A stretch of 36,078 nt of DNA, from positions 1 to 36,078 of the IMG/VR virus record IMGVR_UViG_3300037153_000746; one strand, written 5' to 3'. Made by a program: the position numbers and the translations under genes. The notes under the pieces were generated by a model, which was not told the DNA's origin, ran no database searches, and was given only the letters and a program-made list of their open reading frames with translations. Shown one piece after another: positions 15,074 to 23,447 of the stretch (its first letter is position 1; each line of letters begins with the position of its first letter). This stretch comes from a virus.

Positions 15074-17998
15074 ATGGAAACCTGGGAACGAGTCATCAAC
15101 GTCATTCTCGGCTTGAAGACGGATCAGTACGCATCCGCTCTGGCCTCGATCACGAAAGGCACGGATGCCGCCATGGCGAGCGTCCAGAAGTCCATGGGCA
15201 CGGCGAACGTCTCGATGGACGGCGTGACGCAGGCGGCGGGCGCTACCTCTGCCGCCATGCAGGAGATCGCGAAAACGAGCGCGGTGGCCGGCATGGGCAT
15301 GGATGCCGCTGCCAAGGGTACCAGCTCCACCACGGCGGCCATGATGGCGTTGAATGCGTCCACCACCGCGGCCGGGAGTGGACTCGGGTTGGTTTCCAAT
15401 GCCGCCGCGAGCACGGCGAAAGCCACCGAATCGAGCGCCGCGGCGATGAAGACGGCCAGCGTGAGCGCCGAAACGCTGGGCAGCTCGGCCGCGAAAGCGG
15501 CGGAAGCGACGGCGGCGAGTGCAACGAATCTGCAGAAAGCTTCCGGCTCGATCCAGCAGGCTGGCCAAACGGCCTCGAGTGCCAGCTCGTTCTTCCAGAA
15601 TCTCGGAACGCGCGTCAGCTCTCTGATTCCGGGTCTCGGCAGCCTGGTCACGGTTGCCGGCGGCGTCGCGACGGGATTCGCCGGCATGCAGATCGCCGAA
15701 ACGGTAGGCACCTGGCTCTTGAATACCGGGACCAAGGCGCTCGCCGCATCCGATGCGTTCAAGTCGATCAATAAGGCAGTTGGGGACGCGCAGGCAGCCT
15801 TTCAGGCAGCGGCCGGGAAGGGCATCGAGACGCTGGCGACAGCCATTACCCAGTTGCTGGGTCCTTCGCTCGAAAAACTGGTCTCCTGGGTGACCGAAGG
15901 GCTGAAATGGGTGACCGCTTTCGGCGATTGGTTCCAGAAATCGGGCATTCTGACCAGTGCCGCTAAGAGCTTATTCGACCAATTGGGCTTAGGGTTCAAC
16001 AACGTAAGCACGACTGCGAATTCCACACTGGCGGGCATACTAGAAGCGCTCGGCATTCTTGGAACTAAACTCGATGCGAATGGACGGCAAGTCATCGATT
16101 GGCAGGCTACCTGGGCGAAGGCCTGTAAGGCTATCGAAGATTCAGTCGTAGCGCTGCTAGCCGTGGTCGCTGTGGCTTCGGACCAATTGACCGGCCAATT
16201 GAACGATGCCAATGACAAGGTACAGCAGATGGGGAAGAAACATCATGATGCTCTCGTCAAGCTCTTTGATTTGCTGCCCGACAAGATCAAAAAGACCTTT
16301 CACGATATGGGCGATGATTTCGGCTATCTGTTTGGAAAGATCGGGGCTGGCCTCAATAGCGTCAATGAACAATCGAACAAGGGAGTCTTTTCGCCGGACC
16401 TAGCCCAACAATTCAAGGACAAAAAGGCCGCCATACAAGGCTTTTTCGATAGTGTCGGCGAGGGCGTATCGAAACAGAAAGCGCTCAATGATGCCGCCCA
16501 GAAAACAACGCAGGCCATCCAGGGGCAAACAGCGGCGATCGACCAGTTAGCCACGACGCACGCCCGAGATTTCGCGAAGCTCTATAAAGACTGGCAGGAC
16601 TTTCTCGACTTACAGCGAAAAGTAAATGCGGCGGTGGCGGCTTTTATCCCGACGTATGAACAGGCCGATAAGGTCTTTCAACAGATGGGCCGGGATGCGG
16701 TCTCGAGCCTCGATCGCGTCACGCAGGCCATGAATTCGCTCAAGTTTGCGACCGACAAAGACATCGATGACATGGTCTACAACGTCAAAACCGGTTGGGA
16801 AAAGCAAGTGTCGCTCGCCGGCACATCGACGCAGGAAATCATGCGGCTCAACAAAGTCGCCTGGGATCAGATTGTACAGATCGTGCAGACGCAGTGGGCC
16901 ACCATGAACGAGACGCAGCGCCAGGCCATCGCGCAGGCCGGGGACGAGATTCAGAAATCAGCCGCCAAATATAACCAGATCCTCGGCAAAACCACAACCG
17001 ATACCGCGAAGGCGACCGATGATCAGTCCAAGCTCTGGCAGCAGTGCGCGCAGAACATGAACCGCGCCATCAAGCAGGCAGCCTCGGACATCACGGATAC
17101 GCTCTGGTCGGGCGACAAGAGTTTCGGAGAAGTCACCAAATCGATGTTGACCGATATCGGCAAGATGTTCACGCAGACATTCGTGCAGACCGGTCTCCAG
17201 GCGGTTCAGAAATTTGTGACGGATGGCACGAAAGGCTTGCAGGATTTCTTCAAAAACATGGGTGGCCTTGGCGGGCTCTTCGGCGGCGGCGGATCCACCA
17301 CTGTGCAGACGGGGACGCAAACGGGAACTGGCACAGGCAGCAGTGCCGCCGGGGCCTTATCCGGCATCGGCGGGGCGGTCAGTCTGGTTTCAGGCGCGGT
17401 TTCCGCCATCAGCGGCGTAATCAGCAATTTTCAGCTCAAAGGCCAGACAAAGGTCATGGAAAACACGCAGCAGCTGACGGGCATGATCTTTTACGATGTC
17501 CATGGCTTGGCCATCGAGGGCATTGCGTATTTCCATTTCATGGAAAAGTGGGTTTTCGCGTTTGCCAGCAAACTCGATACCCTGGTGAGCGGCGTAGCCG
17601 GCCTCGTGAGTCGCATCGACCGCGATATCATGCCCATCCTGCGTGATTTTCGTTTCGATGTGGTGGGCCGTATCGACCGCGACATCATGCCGGCGCTGCG
17701 AACCATGGCCGGTTTGGGCGGCCTTGCTAGCGCAGCCCCCAGCTTCAACCTTCAGCCCATCATCGACAGTTTCCAGAGCGCGATTTCCTCCATCCAGTCC
17801 TCTTTCAGCTCAATTTCATTGGGCAATCTGAGCATCGATTTGTCGCCCTTGGTTTCCGTCATGTCCGATGTCCGCGCAGCACTCTCACAAGGCGCTTTGC
17901 GGCCAAATGTCGTGTTGACGGTCCAAACCGGCGTCTCGACACAGCAAGTCGCCAATGAAATCGTGCGGCAGCTGCAATTGGCTGGCGTGATCCGTTGA
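15074..17998 (+). CDS. Tape measure protein
   Basis: A 974-aa protein, the longest in the genome, which sets tail length and is ejected with the DNA. Residues 10-180 are Ala/Ser/Thr-rich helical repeats, a hydrophobic stretch is at about 188-215 (LIPGLGSLVTVAGGVATG), and long coiled regions follow. The Gly-rich segment near residue 735 (GGLGGLFGGGGS) precedes a C-terminal domain with a duplicated VxRIDRDIMP motif. Starts after dispersed repeat B; its stop overlaps the next start. Confidence 0.9.
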   Translation: METWERVINVILGLKTDQYASALASITKGTDAAMASVQKSMGTANVSMDGVTQAAGATSAAMQEIAKTSAVAGMGMDAAAKGTSSTTAAMMALNASTTAAGSGLGLVSNAAASTAKATESSAAAMKTASVSAETLGSSAAKAAEATAASATNLQKASGSIQQAGQTASSASSFFQNLGTRVSSLIPGLGSLVTVAGGVATGFAGMQIAETVGTWLLNTGTKALAASDAFKSINKAVGDAQAAFQAAAGKGIETLATAITQLLGPSLEKLVSWVTEGLKWVTAFGDWFQKSGILTSAAKSLFDQLGLGFNNVSTTANSTLAGILEALGILGTKLDANGRQVIDWQATWAKACKAIEDSVVALLAVVAVASDQLTGQLNDANDKVQQMGKKHHDALVKLFDLLPDKIKKTFHDMGDDFGYLFGKIGAGLNSVNEQSNKGVFSPDLAQQFKDKKAAIQGFFDSVGEGVSKQKALNDAAQKTTQAIQGQTAAIDQLATTHARDFAKLYKDWQDFLDLQRKVNAAVAAFIPTYEQADKVFQQMGRDAVSSLDRVTQAMNSLKFATDKDIDDMVYNVKTGWEKQVSLAGTSTQEIMRLNKVAWDQIVQIVQTQWATMNETQRQAIAQAGDEIQKSAAKYNQILGKTTTDTAKATDDQSKLWQQCAQNMNRAIKQAASDITDTLWSGDKSFGEVTKSMLTDIGKMFTQTFVQTGLQAVQKFVTDGTKGLQDFFKNMGGLGGLFGGGGSTTVQTGTQTGTGTGSSAAGALSGIGGAVSLVSGAVSAISGVISNFQLKGQTKVMENTQQLTGMIFYDVHGLAIEGIAYFHFMEKWVFAFASKLDTLVSGVAGLVSRIDRDIMPILRDFRFDVVGRIDRDIMPALRTMAGLGGLASAAPSFNLQPIIDSFQSAISSIQSSFSSISLGNLSIDLSPLVSVMSDVRAALSQGALRPNVVLTVQTGVSTQQVANEIVRQLQLAGVIR

Positions 17999-18891
17999 AA
18001 TTCGATATCTACATCAACGGCGTGCGCCTCGATAGCTGGACACGGGCGCAGATTGTCTTGGATGCGGCCTATAACACGAATGCATCATTTACCGCCTGGA
18101 CGGCGGGCACGGGACCATGGTTGACCAATCTTTCCAAGGTCCGGATTACGGGCCGGGAGTGCCGGCCGGAAACCGCGAGCTGGGGATTCGAGGAAACGAA
18201 CGATCTGGACGCCTGGTCTCTCGCCGGTTTGACGAGCGCGGGCATCGATTCAACGCAATCGGCCTACGGCATGGGGTCCTGGGCGTTGAACTGGAGCGAC
18301 CCGGCAAATGCGGCGAAAATCTATCGATCGTTTTCCGCGCCGGAGAACATGCACGGCCTCGTGTTCTGGGGCTGGCTGAACCTCGCGTATCGGCAACCGA
18401 CCTTCAAGCCGCAAGTGACCGTCCAGGCCTATGCGCATAACGCGGACGGTACCGAATGGACGTCAGGCTTGGCCGTCGTTCCCGAAAGCAGTGCGTGGAA
18501 AGCGATCGGGCTGCGGATCGCGCCCACGCCAGCGATCGAGAAGTATCCGACGCAAATCAGCGAGTGGGGCTTTCGCCTGCAATTTGCCGATCCGATCCCG
18601 CCGGCCTTGCGCGGGCAGTTACTCTTTACCATCCATCTCGATTCGATCGAATTATGCGGCCGGGTGTATTCGCAAACGATTACACTGCCGCCATTCCGTG
18701 CGGATACGCCGGCGGGATGTCTGCTGCCCTTCAGCCCGCATCCGTGCCAGCAATGGAACAGTTTCACTTGGGCCGATGAGCTGCATGTGAAGCCCACCGA
18801 TTCCGGTTGGTGCCCGACGGGCGGCCTGTGGAATCAGTTCACTTGGGCGAGTGAACTGAATGTGAATCCGAATGACGTGCAATGGGGATGA
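17995..18891 (+). CDS. Distal tail protein candidate
   Basis: A 298-aa protein starting at TTG 17995 inside the tape measure stop. The position directly after the tape measure is that of the distal tail (Dit) protein. A carbohydrate-binding-like beta-sandwich appears in the middle (GFEETNDLDAWSLAGLTSAG...GSWALNWS). The C-terminus contains two similar units, WNSFTWADELHVKPTD and WNQFTWASELNVNPND. The family is not certain. Confidence 0.6.
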   Translation: MKFDIYINGVRLDSWTRAQIVLDAAYNTNASFTAWTAGTGPWLTNLSKVRITGRECRPETASWGFEETNDLDAWSLAGLTSAGIDSTQSAYGMGSWALNWSDPANAAKIYRSFSAPENMHGLVFWGWLNLAYRQPTFKPQVTVQAYAHNADGTEWTSGLAVVPESSAWKAIGLRIAPTPAIEKYPTQISEWGFRLQFADPIPPALRGQLLFTIHLDSIELCGRVYSQTITLPPFRADTPAGCLLPFSPHPCQQWNSFTWADELHVKPTDSGWCPTGGLWNQFTWASELNVNPNDVQWG

Positions 18892-19148
18892 ACCGCAAGG
18901 CGAAGGCGCAGAGTGTTGAGCCCGCGCTTCTCAGCGTGGCGAAGGCGCAGAGTGTTGAGCGCCGGCGCTATCTGTTCTCCGAGCAGGAGTACGCCTTCGT
19001 CCTACGCCATCGCCAGGCGATCGAGAAGCTGGAAAGCGCCTTGCAAGGCGGTCTGCAATTGATCGCTGACCAGCAGGGCCTGGCGGATGGAAAGTTTGTC
19101 TTGACCGCCGATCTGACGGCATTGGAGGAAGAACATGGCGTGGCCTAG
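18882..19148 (+). CDS. Small protein with repeat-derived N-terminus
   Basis: An 88-aa protein. Residues 5-27 are encoded by dispersed repeat C and contain AKAQSVE twice; the remainder (YLFSEQEYAFVLRHRQAIEKLESALQG) is helical and looks like the authentic protein. The start could be the ATG at 18882 or 18888. It overlaps both neighbours. An original start may have been moved upstream when the repeat inserted. Function unknown; tail-tip location. Confidence 0.55.
   Translation: MGMNRKAKAQSVEPALLSVAKAQSVERRRYLFSEQEYAFVLRHRQAIEKLESALQGGLQLIADQQGLADGKFVLTADLTALEEEHGVA
18889..18960 (+). repeat. REP-like dispersed repeat, copy C (with tandem half)
   Basis: Two identical 23-bp blocks (18899-18921 and 18938-18960), each starting GGCGAAGGCGCAGAG, flank GCCCGCGCTTCTCAGCG. 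The arms GCGCTTC and GAAGGCGC form an imperfect hairpin. It matches copies A and B and lies in-frame inside a coding region. Confidence 0.65.
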
Positions 19149-20004
19149 TCCGGTTACTGCCGGCCAGACGGCAACGGCGAATCAATATAACGCGCTCGTC
19201 ACGGCCGTGCAGACCTGGGGCGGCGATGTCGACGCGGCCGGTTATGCGCTGAAAAATCTCGGCAGCCTCGTCATCAACGCGAATGGCTCGATCGATGTCT
19301 CAGCCGGCGGCTTCTCGATCAAAGGTCCAGTCAATCTGACGGGCATCGAAGGCAATGGCGTCACGGCCACGGCCGGTGATGCAGCCGCCATCAGCCTTTA
19401 CACGAAATCGGGGCAGAATCCCGCTCTGGTCAGTTCGAAGTCGATTGTAGAAGTCCGCAGCGCAGATACATCGCGGCTAATCCGCCTGTCGGCCGTGCCC
19501 GGACAGGAAGAATTCATTCAGCCCGCTTCCGGCCGATTGCGCCTCGCTTCCAGCGTCGATGTCGATACGGATCTGAGCCTGGGTGGAAAGCTGACGGTAG
19601 GCGGTGCGACGCAATTTTCCGCCCCGCAAAGTATCAGCTTCGGATCCAATTGGCAAACTTGGACTCCAAGCATAACAGCGTTAAGCCCGATGACTTTCAC
19701 CGGGACGGGTTATCTTCTCAATGTATATATCCGTATTGGCCCGCTCCTCTTCTTTCATTTGAGCTTTCAAGGGAATCTCAGCGGCACCGCTTCGGGGCAA
19801 ATCAATTTCAGCTTGCCCGTGCTGTTCACAGGGCCTTATGCTCAGATTTACGGCAGCGGTAATGTTGGTAGCGGCAACTCCCAAACGAACTTTATCGCGC
19901 TTGTGACCTCCTCCGGCGGCCAGGCGAACCTGCCTGGGAATGTCAACTTCGCTTTAGGAAACAATCTGGTGTTTCATTTCAGCGGTTTTTACCGCTGCGC
20001 TTGA
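19135..20004 (+). CDS. Tail fibre/receptor-binding-type protein
   Basis: A 289-aa protein. The N-terminus (SPVTAGQTATANQYNALVTAVQTWG) is a common tail attachment motif. The middle is a beta-rich shaft with GGKLTVGGATQF. The C-terminal about 110 residues (WQTWTPSITALSPMTFTGTGY then YIRIGPLLFFHLSFQGNLSG) match the tip domain I know from many phage fibres and is lower in GC than the rest, consistent with domain exchange. It probably binds the host surface. Confidence 0.72.
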   Translation: MAWPSPVTAGQTATANQYNALVTAVQTWGGDVDAAGYALKNLGSLVINANGSIDVSAGGFSIKGPVNLTGIEGNGVTATAGDAAAISLYTKSGQNPALVSSKSIVEVRSADTSRLIRLSAVPGQEEFIQPASGRLRLASSVDVDTDLSLGGKLTVGGATQFSAPQSISFGSNWQTWTPSITALSPMTFTGTGYLLNVYIRIGPLLFFHLSFQGNLSGTASGQINFSLPVLFTGPYAQIYGSGNVGSGNSQTNFIALVTSSGGQANLPGNVNFALGNNLVFHFSGFYRCA

Positions 20005-20007
20005 TGA

Positions 20008-21369
20008 ATGATTCTCGTTGTCGATCGCTCGAAAGGCGCGGGCACCATCCGGTTAGCCCAATTTCCGCCCACCGATTATCGCGGCAGCGACTTCTCGATG
20101 GAAGTCGCCTGGCCCAAAGGCGGGCCTGGTGGCGACTGGTGGTTCCGCGGCCGCTTGGTGGATGCGGAAGGCTATAGCTGGTCCTCTGAAACGATCCAAT
20201 CGCCGAATCCGAACGGGCCCGAACCCGCAAGCACGTATCTGATTCCCTGGCTCATCGGGCCGGACGCCTTGCCTCCCCGGATGGCGAAGACCTTCGACCC
20301 CTCCCGCGTCACGGAAATCTGGTTCGACTGCTGGCTCTCGCCGGACTTGACGCAAACGTTTGAAATCGGCGTGGACTGGGTGATTCTAGGAGCGCCAAAA
20401 TTTGCGCCCTGGTCGTTGAGAACATCCACTCTGCCGGCAAGCGTGATACAAACACTTTTCGGCGGTCTCATCAGCTCCGTCCAGATGCGCGATCCCGGTG
20501 CCTCCGATGGGACGGTGACGCTGAATTACACGTGCCGCGACTACAAGTTATTCACCGATGGCCGGACCTGGAACAAAGACTACACGAATCTCGGTCTCTG
20601 GGATGACCAGATCATCAGCGAAGTGCTGACGGGCACGGGCTTGACGCCTTCGATTCTCAAACTGGGACCGATCGCGCATACGGCCGTCCTGGCTTTGAAC
20701 TTTCAATATCAGACTGTCACGCAAGTTCTCGATACGATCGCCAAGGCGACGGGCCTGGTCTGGTTCATCGATGCTGACGGCACGTTCAACTATGTCGTGC
20801 CCGATTCCCAGCCCGTGATTGTCGCCTTGACGGATCAGCCAGGCGGCGATAATTTCCGCGTCGATGAATATGACGAGGACTTCTTCGCACCCGCCAATGA
20901 TGTGACCTTTATCGGCGATGGCGTGACGGCGCATGTCTATGATCAGGCCTCGATCGATACCTACGGCCTGCTCCAATGGACCGATTACGACATGCGCGTC
21001 ACGAAGGCGGACACCGCGCTACAATTCGCGCAGACTGATCTCGCCCGCAGCTCGACGCCGAACGAGCGCGGCCAATTCACATGCTGGAAAGTCGGCGCGA
21101 AGCCGGGAAACATCGTGCGAGCGACGGCGGCACGGTACGGCTGGAATCAGAAAGATTTTGCGGTGCAGCGTGTCGAGATGACGCAGATGGCGAATCGGGC
21201 GGCCGATACGGAAGTCGTCCTCACCGTTGGCGATTACAACCCGACGTTGGCGGATGCCATGGCGCAGATCGCAAAACAGGTCGCGACCAGCTCGGGGCCG
21301 GAAGGACCCCCAGGAGCGCAAGGCCCCGCGGGAGCGCCCGGAAAAGATGGCGAGATGGTCTGGACTTAA
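20008..21369 (+). CDS. Tail tip/baseplate hub protein with collagen-like end
   Basis: A 453-aa protein. The N-terminal about 130 residues look like a beta-sandwich (VEVAW-type, FEIGVDWVILG). The centre (about 165-420) resembles hub proteins: VTLNYTCRDYKLFTDGRTW, then YQTVTQVLDTIAKATGLVWF. The end is a short collagen-like stretch GPEGPPGAQGPAGAPG. It is the last late gene. No lytic transglycosylase or peptidase motif is apparent. Confidence 0.62.
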   Translation: MILVVDRSKGAGTIRLAQFPPTDYRGSDFSMEVAWPKGGPGGDWWFRGRLVDAEGYSWSSETIQSPNPNGPEPASTYLIPWLIGPDALPPRMAKTFDPSRVTEIWFDCWLSPDLTQTFEIGVDWVILGAPKFAPWSLRTSTLPASVIQTLFGGLISSVQMRDPGASDGTVTLNYTCRDYKLFTDGRTWNKDYTNLGLWDDQIISEVLTGTGLTPSILKLGPIAHTAVLALNFQYQTVTQVLDTIAKATGLVWFIDADGTFNYVVPDSQPVIVALTDQPGGDNFRVDEYDEDFFAPANDVTFIGDGVTAHVYDQASIDTYGLLQWTDYDMRVTKADTALQFAQTDLARSSTPNERGQFTCWKVGAKPGNIVRATAARYGWNQKDFAVQRVEMTQMANRAADTEVVLTVGDYNPTLADAMAQIAKQVATSSGPEGPPGAQGPAGAPGKDGEMVWT

Positions 21370-21390
21370 GATCTGCGCTGTTCACTACGT

Positions 21391-21818
21391 CTAGGGCAAG
21401 GAGCCGCAAACCTGGGTCACCGTTGACCACTGCTCTTTCAGTCCAGAGACATCGAATTCGACGGTGGCGGGCCGGGCCTGAAAAGGTGTGAATTCCAAAT
21501 AAAAGTGCTTTGAATTCAAAAGTTGCTTGGCAAGTTTATTGGGATTTGGAGAAAACAGCGCATTGCGGCTATTGGCTTCGCCCCAATCTTCCTGAATAGG
21601 AGCACCTTCATCGAATTTGAGCCGAACGCTGGCTTTGTTAGTCCCGTATTTGGCCTCGACAACAGTCGTCGCAAAGAGATAAAGCTCTAAACCCTCCTTT
21701 TTTCCGTTGTTGCAGCGGACGTAGTTTTATTGCGCTTCATCTCCCAAGGGGCCGAATTCGACTGCCCTAGCAGAAGAGTTCCCATTAAGCCCATTAAGAC
21801 TGGCAGCTTTGGATACAT
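21391..21818 (-). pseudogene. Frameshifted secreted TagO/VasI-like protein
   Basis: A strong ribosome binding site (GGGAGG) precedes ATG 21818 and a signal-peptide-like start (MYPKLPVLMGLMGTLLLG), but this frame ends at 21687 after 43 aa. A second frame continues with CNNGKKEGLELYLFATTVVE, FDEGAPIQEDWGEANSR and PFQARPATVEFDVSGLKEQ to a stop at 21391. Adding one base to the four-A run at about 21726 joins them into about 140 aa. The second half resembles VasI/TagO-type periplasmic proteins (LFSPNP...FTPF.A.P.T.EFD..GL). Either a natural frameshift or an assembly error. It is third in a minus operon. Confidence 0.7.
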
Positions 21819-21837
21819 GGCGAGAACCTCCCTTCGC

Positions 21838-22071
21838 CTAGCGTATTTTCAAAATTTGTTCGACCTGACTCAAGCGCGCATCGAGCACGCCTTCGACACG
21901 TAAAAGCTCAGACTTAAGTTCGTTCCGTAACGAAGTGATTTGTTGATTGATGTTCTTATCCAGGCTCTGTATCGCATAGCGGACCCAGAAGGTGTTCAGG
22001 ATCAGAGCCGTGATGGCGACAATAAGAGCGCTCGAAGCAGAGACGATCGCGACGGTTGTGTTCGTGTCCAT
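21838..22071 (-). CDS. Single-TM coiled-coil protein
   Basis: A 77-aa protein with a transmembrane helix at about residues 5-30 (VAIVSASSALIVAITALIL) and a C-terminal coiled coil (SLRNELKSELLRVEGVLDARL). It begins directly after the preceding gene's TAA, so it is co-translated. The architecture is shared with the genes at 2445-2663 and 34524-34793. Role unknown. Confidence 0.65.
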   Translation of the reverse strand: MDTNTTVAIVSASSALIVAITALILNTFWVRYAIQSLDKNINQQITSLRNELKSELLRVEGVLDARLSQVEQILKIR

Positions 22072-22257
22072 TTACTTGGCTTCGCTATTCCTCTTGATCC
22101 ATTCGTCGAAAATCTCGTCCAGGACATACCTCAGCTTCAGGCCCCGTTCGTCGGCTAGCTTTTGAAGCATTTTCCATTTCTTTTCTGATACGTTCCGCAC
22201 AGAAATAGTCACCCGGCGATCCCCCGACGAATTCTTGGGTTCCTTCCTGGTCATCAT
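22072..22257 (-). CDS. Ribbon-helix-helix-like DNA-binding protein
   Basis: A 61-aa protein from ATG 22257. DRRVTISVRNVSEKKWKMLQ fits the beta strand and first helix of a CopG/Arc-type fold, and KLADERGLKLRYVLDEIFDEWIKR the rest. A longer frame to TTG 22317 would cover the operator, so the internal start is preferred. The nearest operator (22268-22279) ends 10 bp upstream of this start, consistent with an autoregulated repressor that also controls the divergent early promoter. That regulation is inferred. Confidence 0.62.
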   Translation of the reverse strand: MMTRKEPKNSSGDRRVTISVRNVSEKKWKMLQKLADERGLKLRYVLDEIFDEWIKRNSEAK

Positions 22258-22267
22258 TTGCAGTGTA

Positions 22268-22339
22268 TGACATGAGTCATTCTCTGGTTGGACCATGATT
22301 GCATGTGTGATTGACAAATGTCAAGCATATGGTTACACT
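22268..22339 (+). promoter_or_regulatory. Early promoter with two TGAC-N4-GTCA operators
   Basis: A strong plus-strand promoter: TTGACA (22311-22316), 17 bp, TACACT (22334-22339). The -35 is part of a palindrome TTGACAAATGTCAA (22311-22324). A second site ATGACATGAGTCAT (22267-22280) has the same core TGAC-N4-GTCA; the cores are at 22268-22279 and 22312-22323, 44 bp apart. It drives the operon starting at 22361, and binding at both sites could block it and the divergent gene. Confidence 0.72.
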
Positions 22340-22360
22340 AGATTGAGGGGAGTTGCGTAA

Positions 22361-22585
22361 ATGCACTGTGAATGTGATTTTGATTGCGTCGGCGATCCGC
22401 CGCGCTACATCCGGGCCAACCACTCGACGCTCTGCCCGATCCACGACACATGCTGCTGGTGCGACGAGCGCCTGGCGGTGGTGATCGACCAGGGCGACAA
22501 GCTGTGCCGCGAGTGCCTGGAAGAGCTGCAGGAAGAAGATCGGAAGCGCGAGGCGCTGCTGGAAAGCCTCAAAGCGAGCGCCTGA
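22361..22585 (+). CDS. Cys-rich zinc-binding early protein
   Basis: A 74-aa protein with clustered Cys/His (CECDFDC, CPIHDTCCWC, LCRECL) that should bind one or two zinc ions, and an acidic helical tail. First gene behind the early promoter with GGGGAG as ribosome binding site. No family recognised. The next gene starts at the adjacent base. Confidence 0.7.
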   Translation: MHCECDFDCVGDPPRYIRANHSTLCPIHDTCCWCDERLAVVIDQGDKLCRECLEELQEEDRKREALLESLKASA

Positions 22586-22801
22586 ATGCCGAACCTGCAC
22601 GAAAGCGTGGCCTACTGCCAGGGTCTCTGCGACACAATCCTGGCCATCGATTGGCTGGAAGATTGTTCCGCGTGCGGCGCGCGCGTCTGTGGGAATTGTT
22701 CCCGCGCCTGGCGCAATCGTCTCCTGTGCCCCACATGCTACCAGGCCGAACTCCGGGCGGACTTCACGGCCAAGCCGCGGGAACGCTGGGAGACCACATG
22801 A
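22586..22801 (+). CDS. Zinc-ribbon early protein
   Basis: A 71-aa protein with CSACGARVCGNCSRAW and LLCPTCYQ, a zinc-ribbon or treble-clef pattern. It is encoded directly after the previous gene. Its last codons (RERWETT) fall in the first copy of a 23-bp tandem duplication. It may be a DNA- or protein-binding adaptor; unknown. Confidence 0.68.
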   Translation: MPNLHESVAYCQGLCDTILAIDWLEDCSACGARVCGNCSRAWRNRLLCPTCYQAELRADFTAKPRERWETT

Positions 22802-22826
22802 CCGAACGCTGGGAGACCACATGACC
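22781..22826 (+). repeat. Perfect 23-bp tandem duplication at a gene junction
   Basis: The unit beginning GAACGCTGGGAGACC occurs twice in immediate succession (22781-22803 and 22804-22826). It duplicates the end of one gene and the start codon of the next: ATGs at 22798 and 22821. The first ATG now opens an 8-codon ORF (MTERWETT). Confidence 0.9.
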
Positions 22827-23447
22827 GCCCCTGCCACAGGCAAGCCGCGTCCCACGCTCGAGCTGCCGGCGCACATCTATCGCCTGGACGGGGAGGTCAT
22901 TCCGGGCGTGACGGCGACCTTACGCGCAGCGGGCGTGATCGACTACTCTATGATTCCGCAGGAGGTCCTGCAGGCCGCCGCCCATCGCGGTACCGCCGTG
23001 CATCAGGCCATGCATTTGTATGCCAAAGGCACGCTCGATCCGGAATCGATCGATCCGGCGATTGCGGGCTACGTTGCCGCCGGCATCCGGTTTCACGAGG
23101 AGTCGCGGCTCACGATCGCCCACGCCGAGCAGATGGTGTTTCACGAACAGTACCGCTATGCCGGCATGTTCGATCTGGATTGCGTGATTGAAGACGAACT
23201 TTTACTGTGTGATTACAAGACGGGAATAGTGCTCGACGGCCACCGTGCCCAGCTCGCCGCCTATCTGAATTGCCGGCCGAAACCACGCCGCTGGCGCCGG
23301 GCTGCCGTGCAACTGAATGAGGACGGCTCCTATCGAGTGCATGAATTCCCCCGCGCTGATTTCGATCGCGACCTGGATTTGTTCCTGTGGGCGCTTGCTC
23401 ATCAACAAACATCTCTGCCGGGCCAGAATGGAGGACCAATACGATGA
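22821..23447 (+). CDS. RecB-like PD-(D/E)XK nuclease
   Basis: A 208-aa protein with the core of phage RecB-family exonucleases: RGTAVHQ (His61), AGMFDLD (Asp118), LLCDYKTG (Asp131, Lys133) and QLAAY (Gln144 region). Such proteins resect DNA ends for recombination together with an annealing protein. The ATG at 22821 (second copy of the duplication) gives the natural start. The 3' end overlaps the HNH gene (ATGA). The fold is shared with Cas4, but the Fe-S cysteines are absent. Confidence 0.82.
   Translation: MTAPATGKPRPTLELPAHIYRLDGEVIPGVTATLRAAGVIDYSMIPQEVLQAAAHRGTAVHQAMHLYAKGTLDPESIDPAIAGYVAAGIRFHEESRLTIAHAEQMVFHEQYRYAGMFDLDCVIEDELLLCDYKTGIVLDGHRAQLAAYLNCRPKPRRWRRAAVQLNEDGSYRVHEFPRADFDRDLDLFLWALAHQQTSLPGQNGGPIR

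Noticed and set aside
22821-23447. RecB-like nuclease as a Cas4 adaptation protein
   Set aside because: It lacks the four Fe-S cysteines and lies in the phage recombination operon, 13 kb or more from the array.
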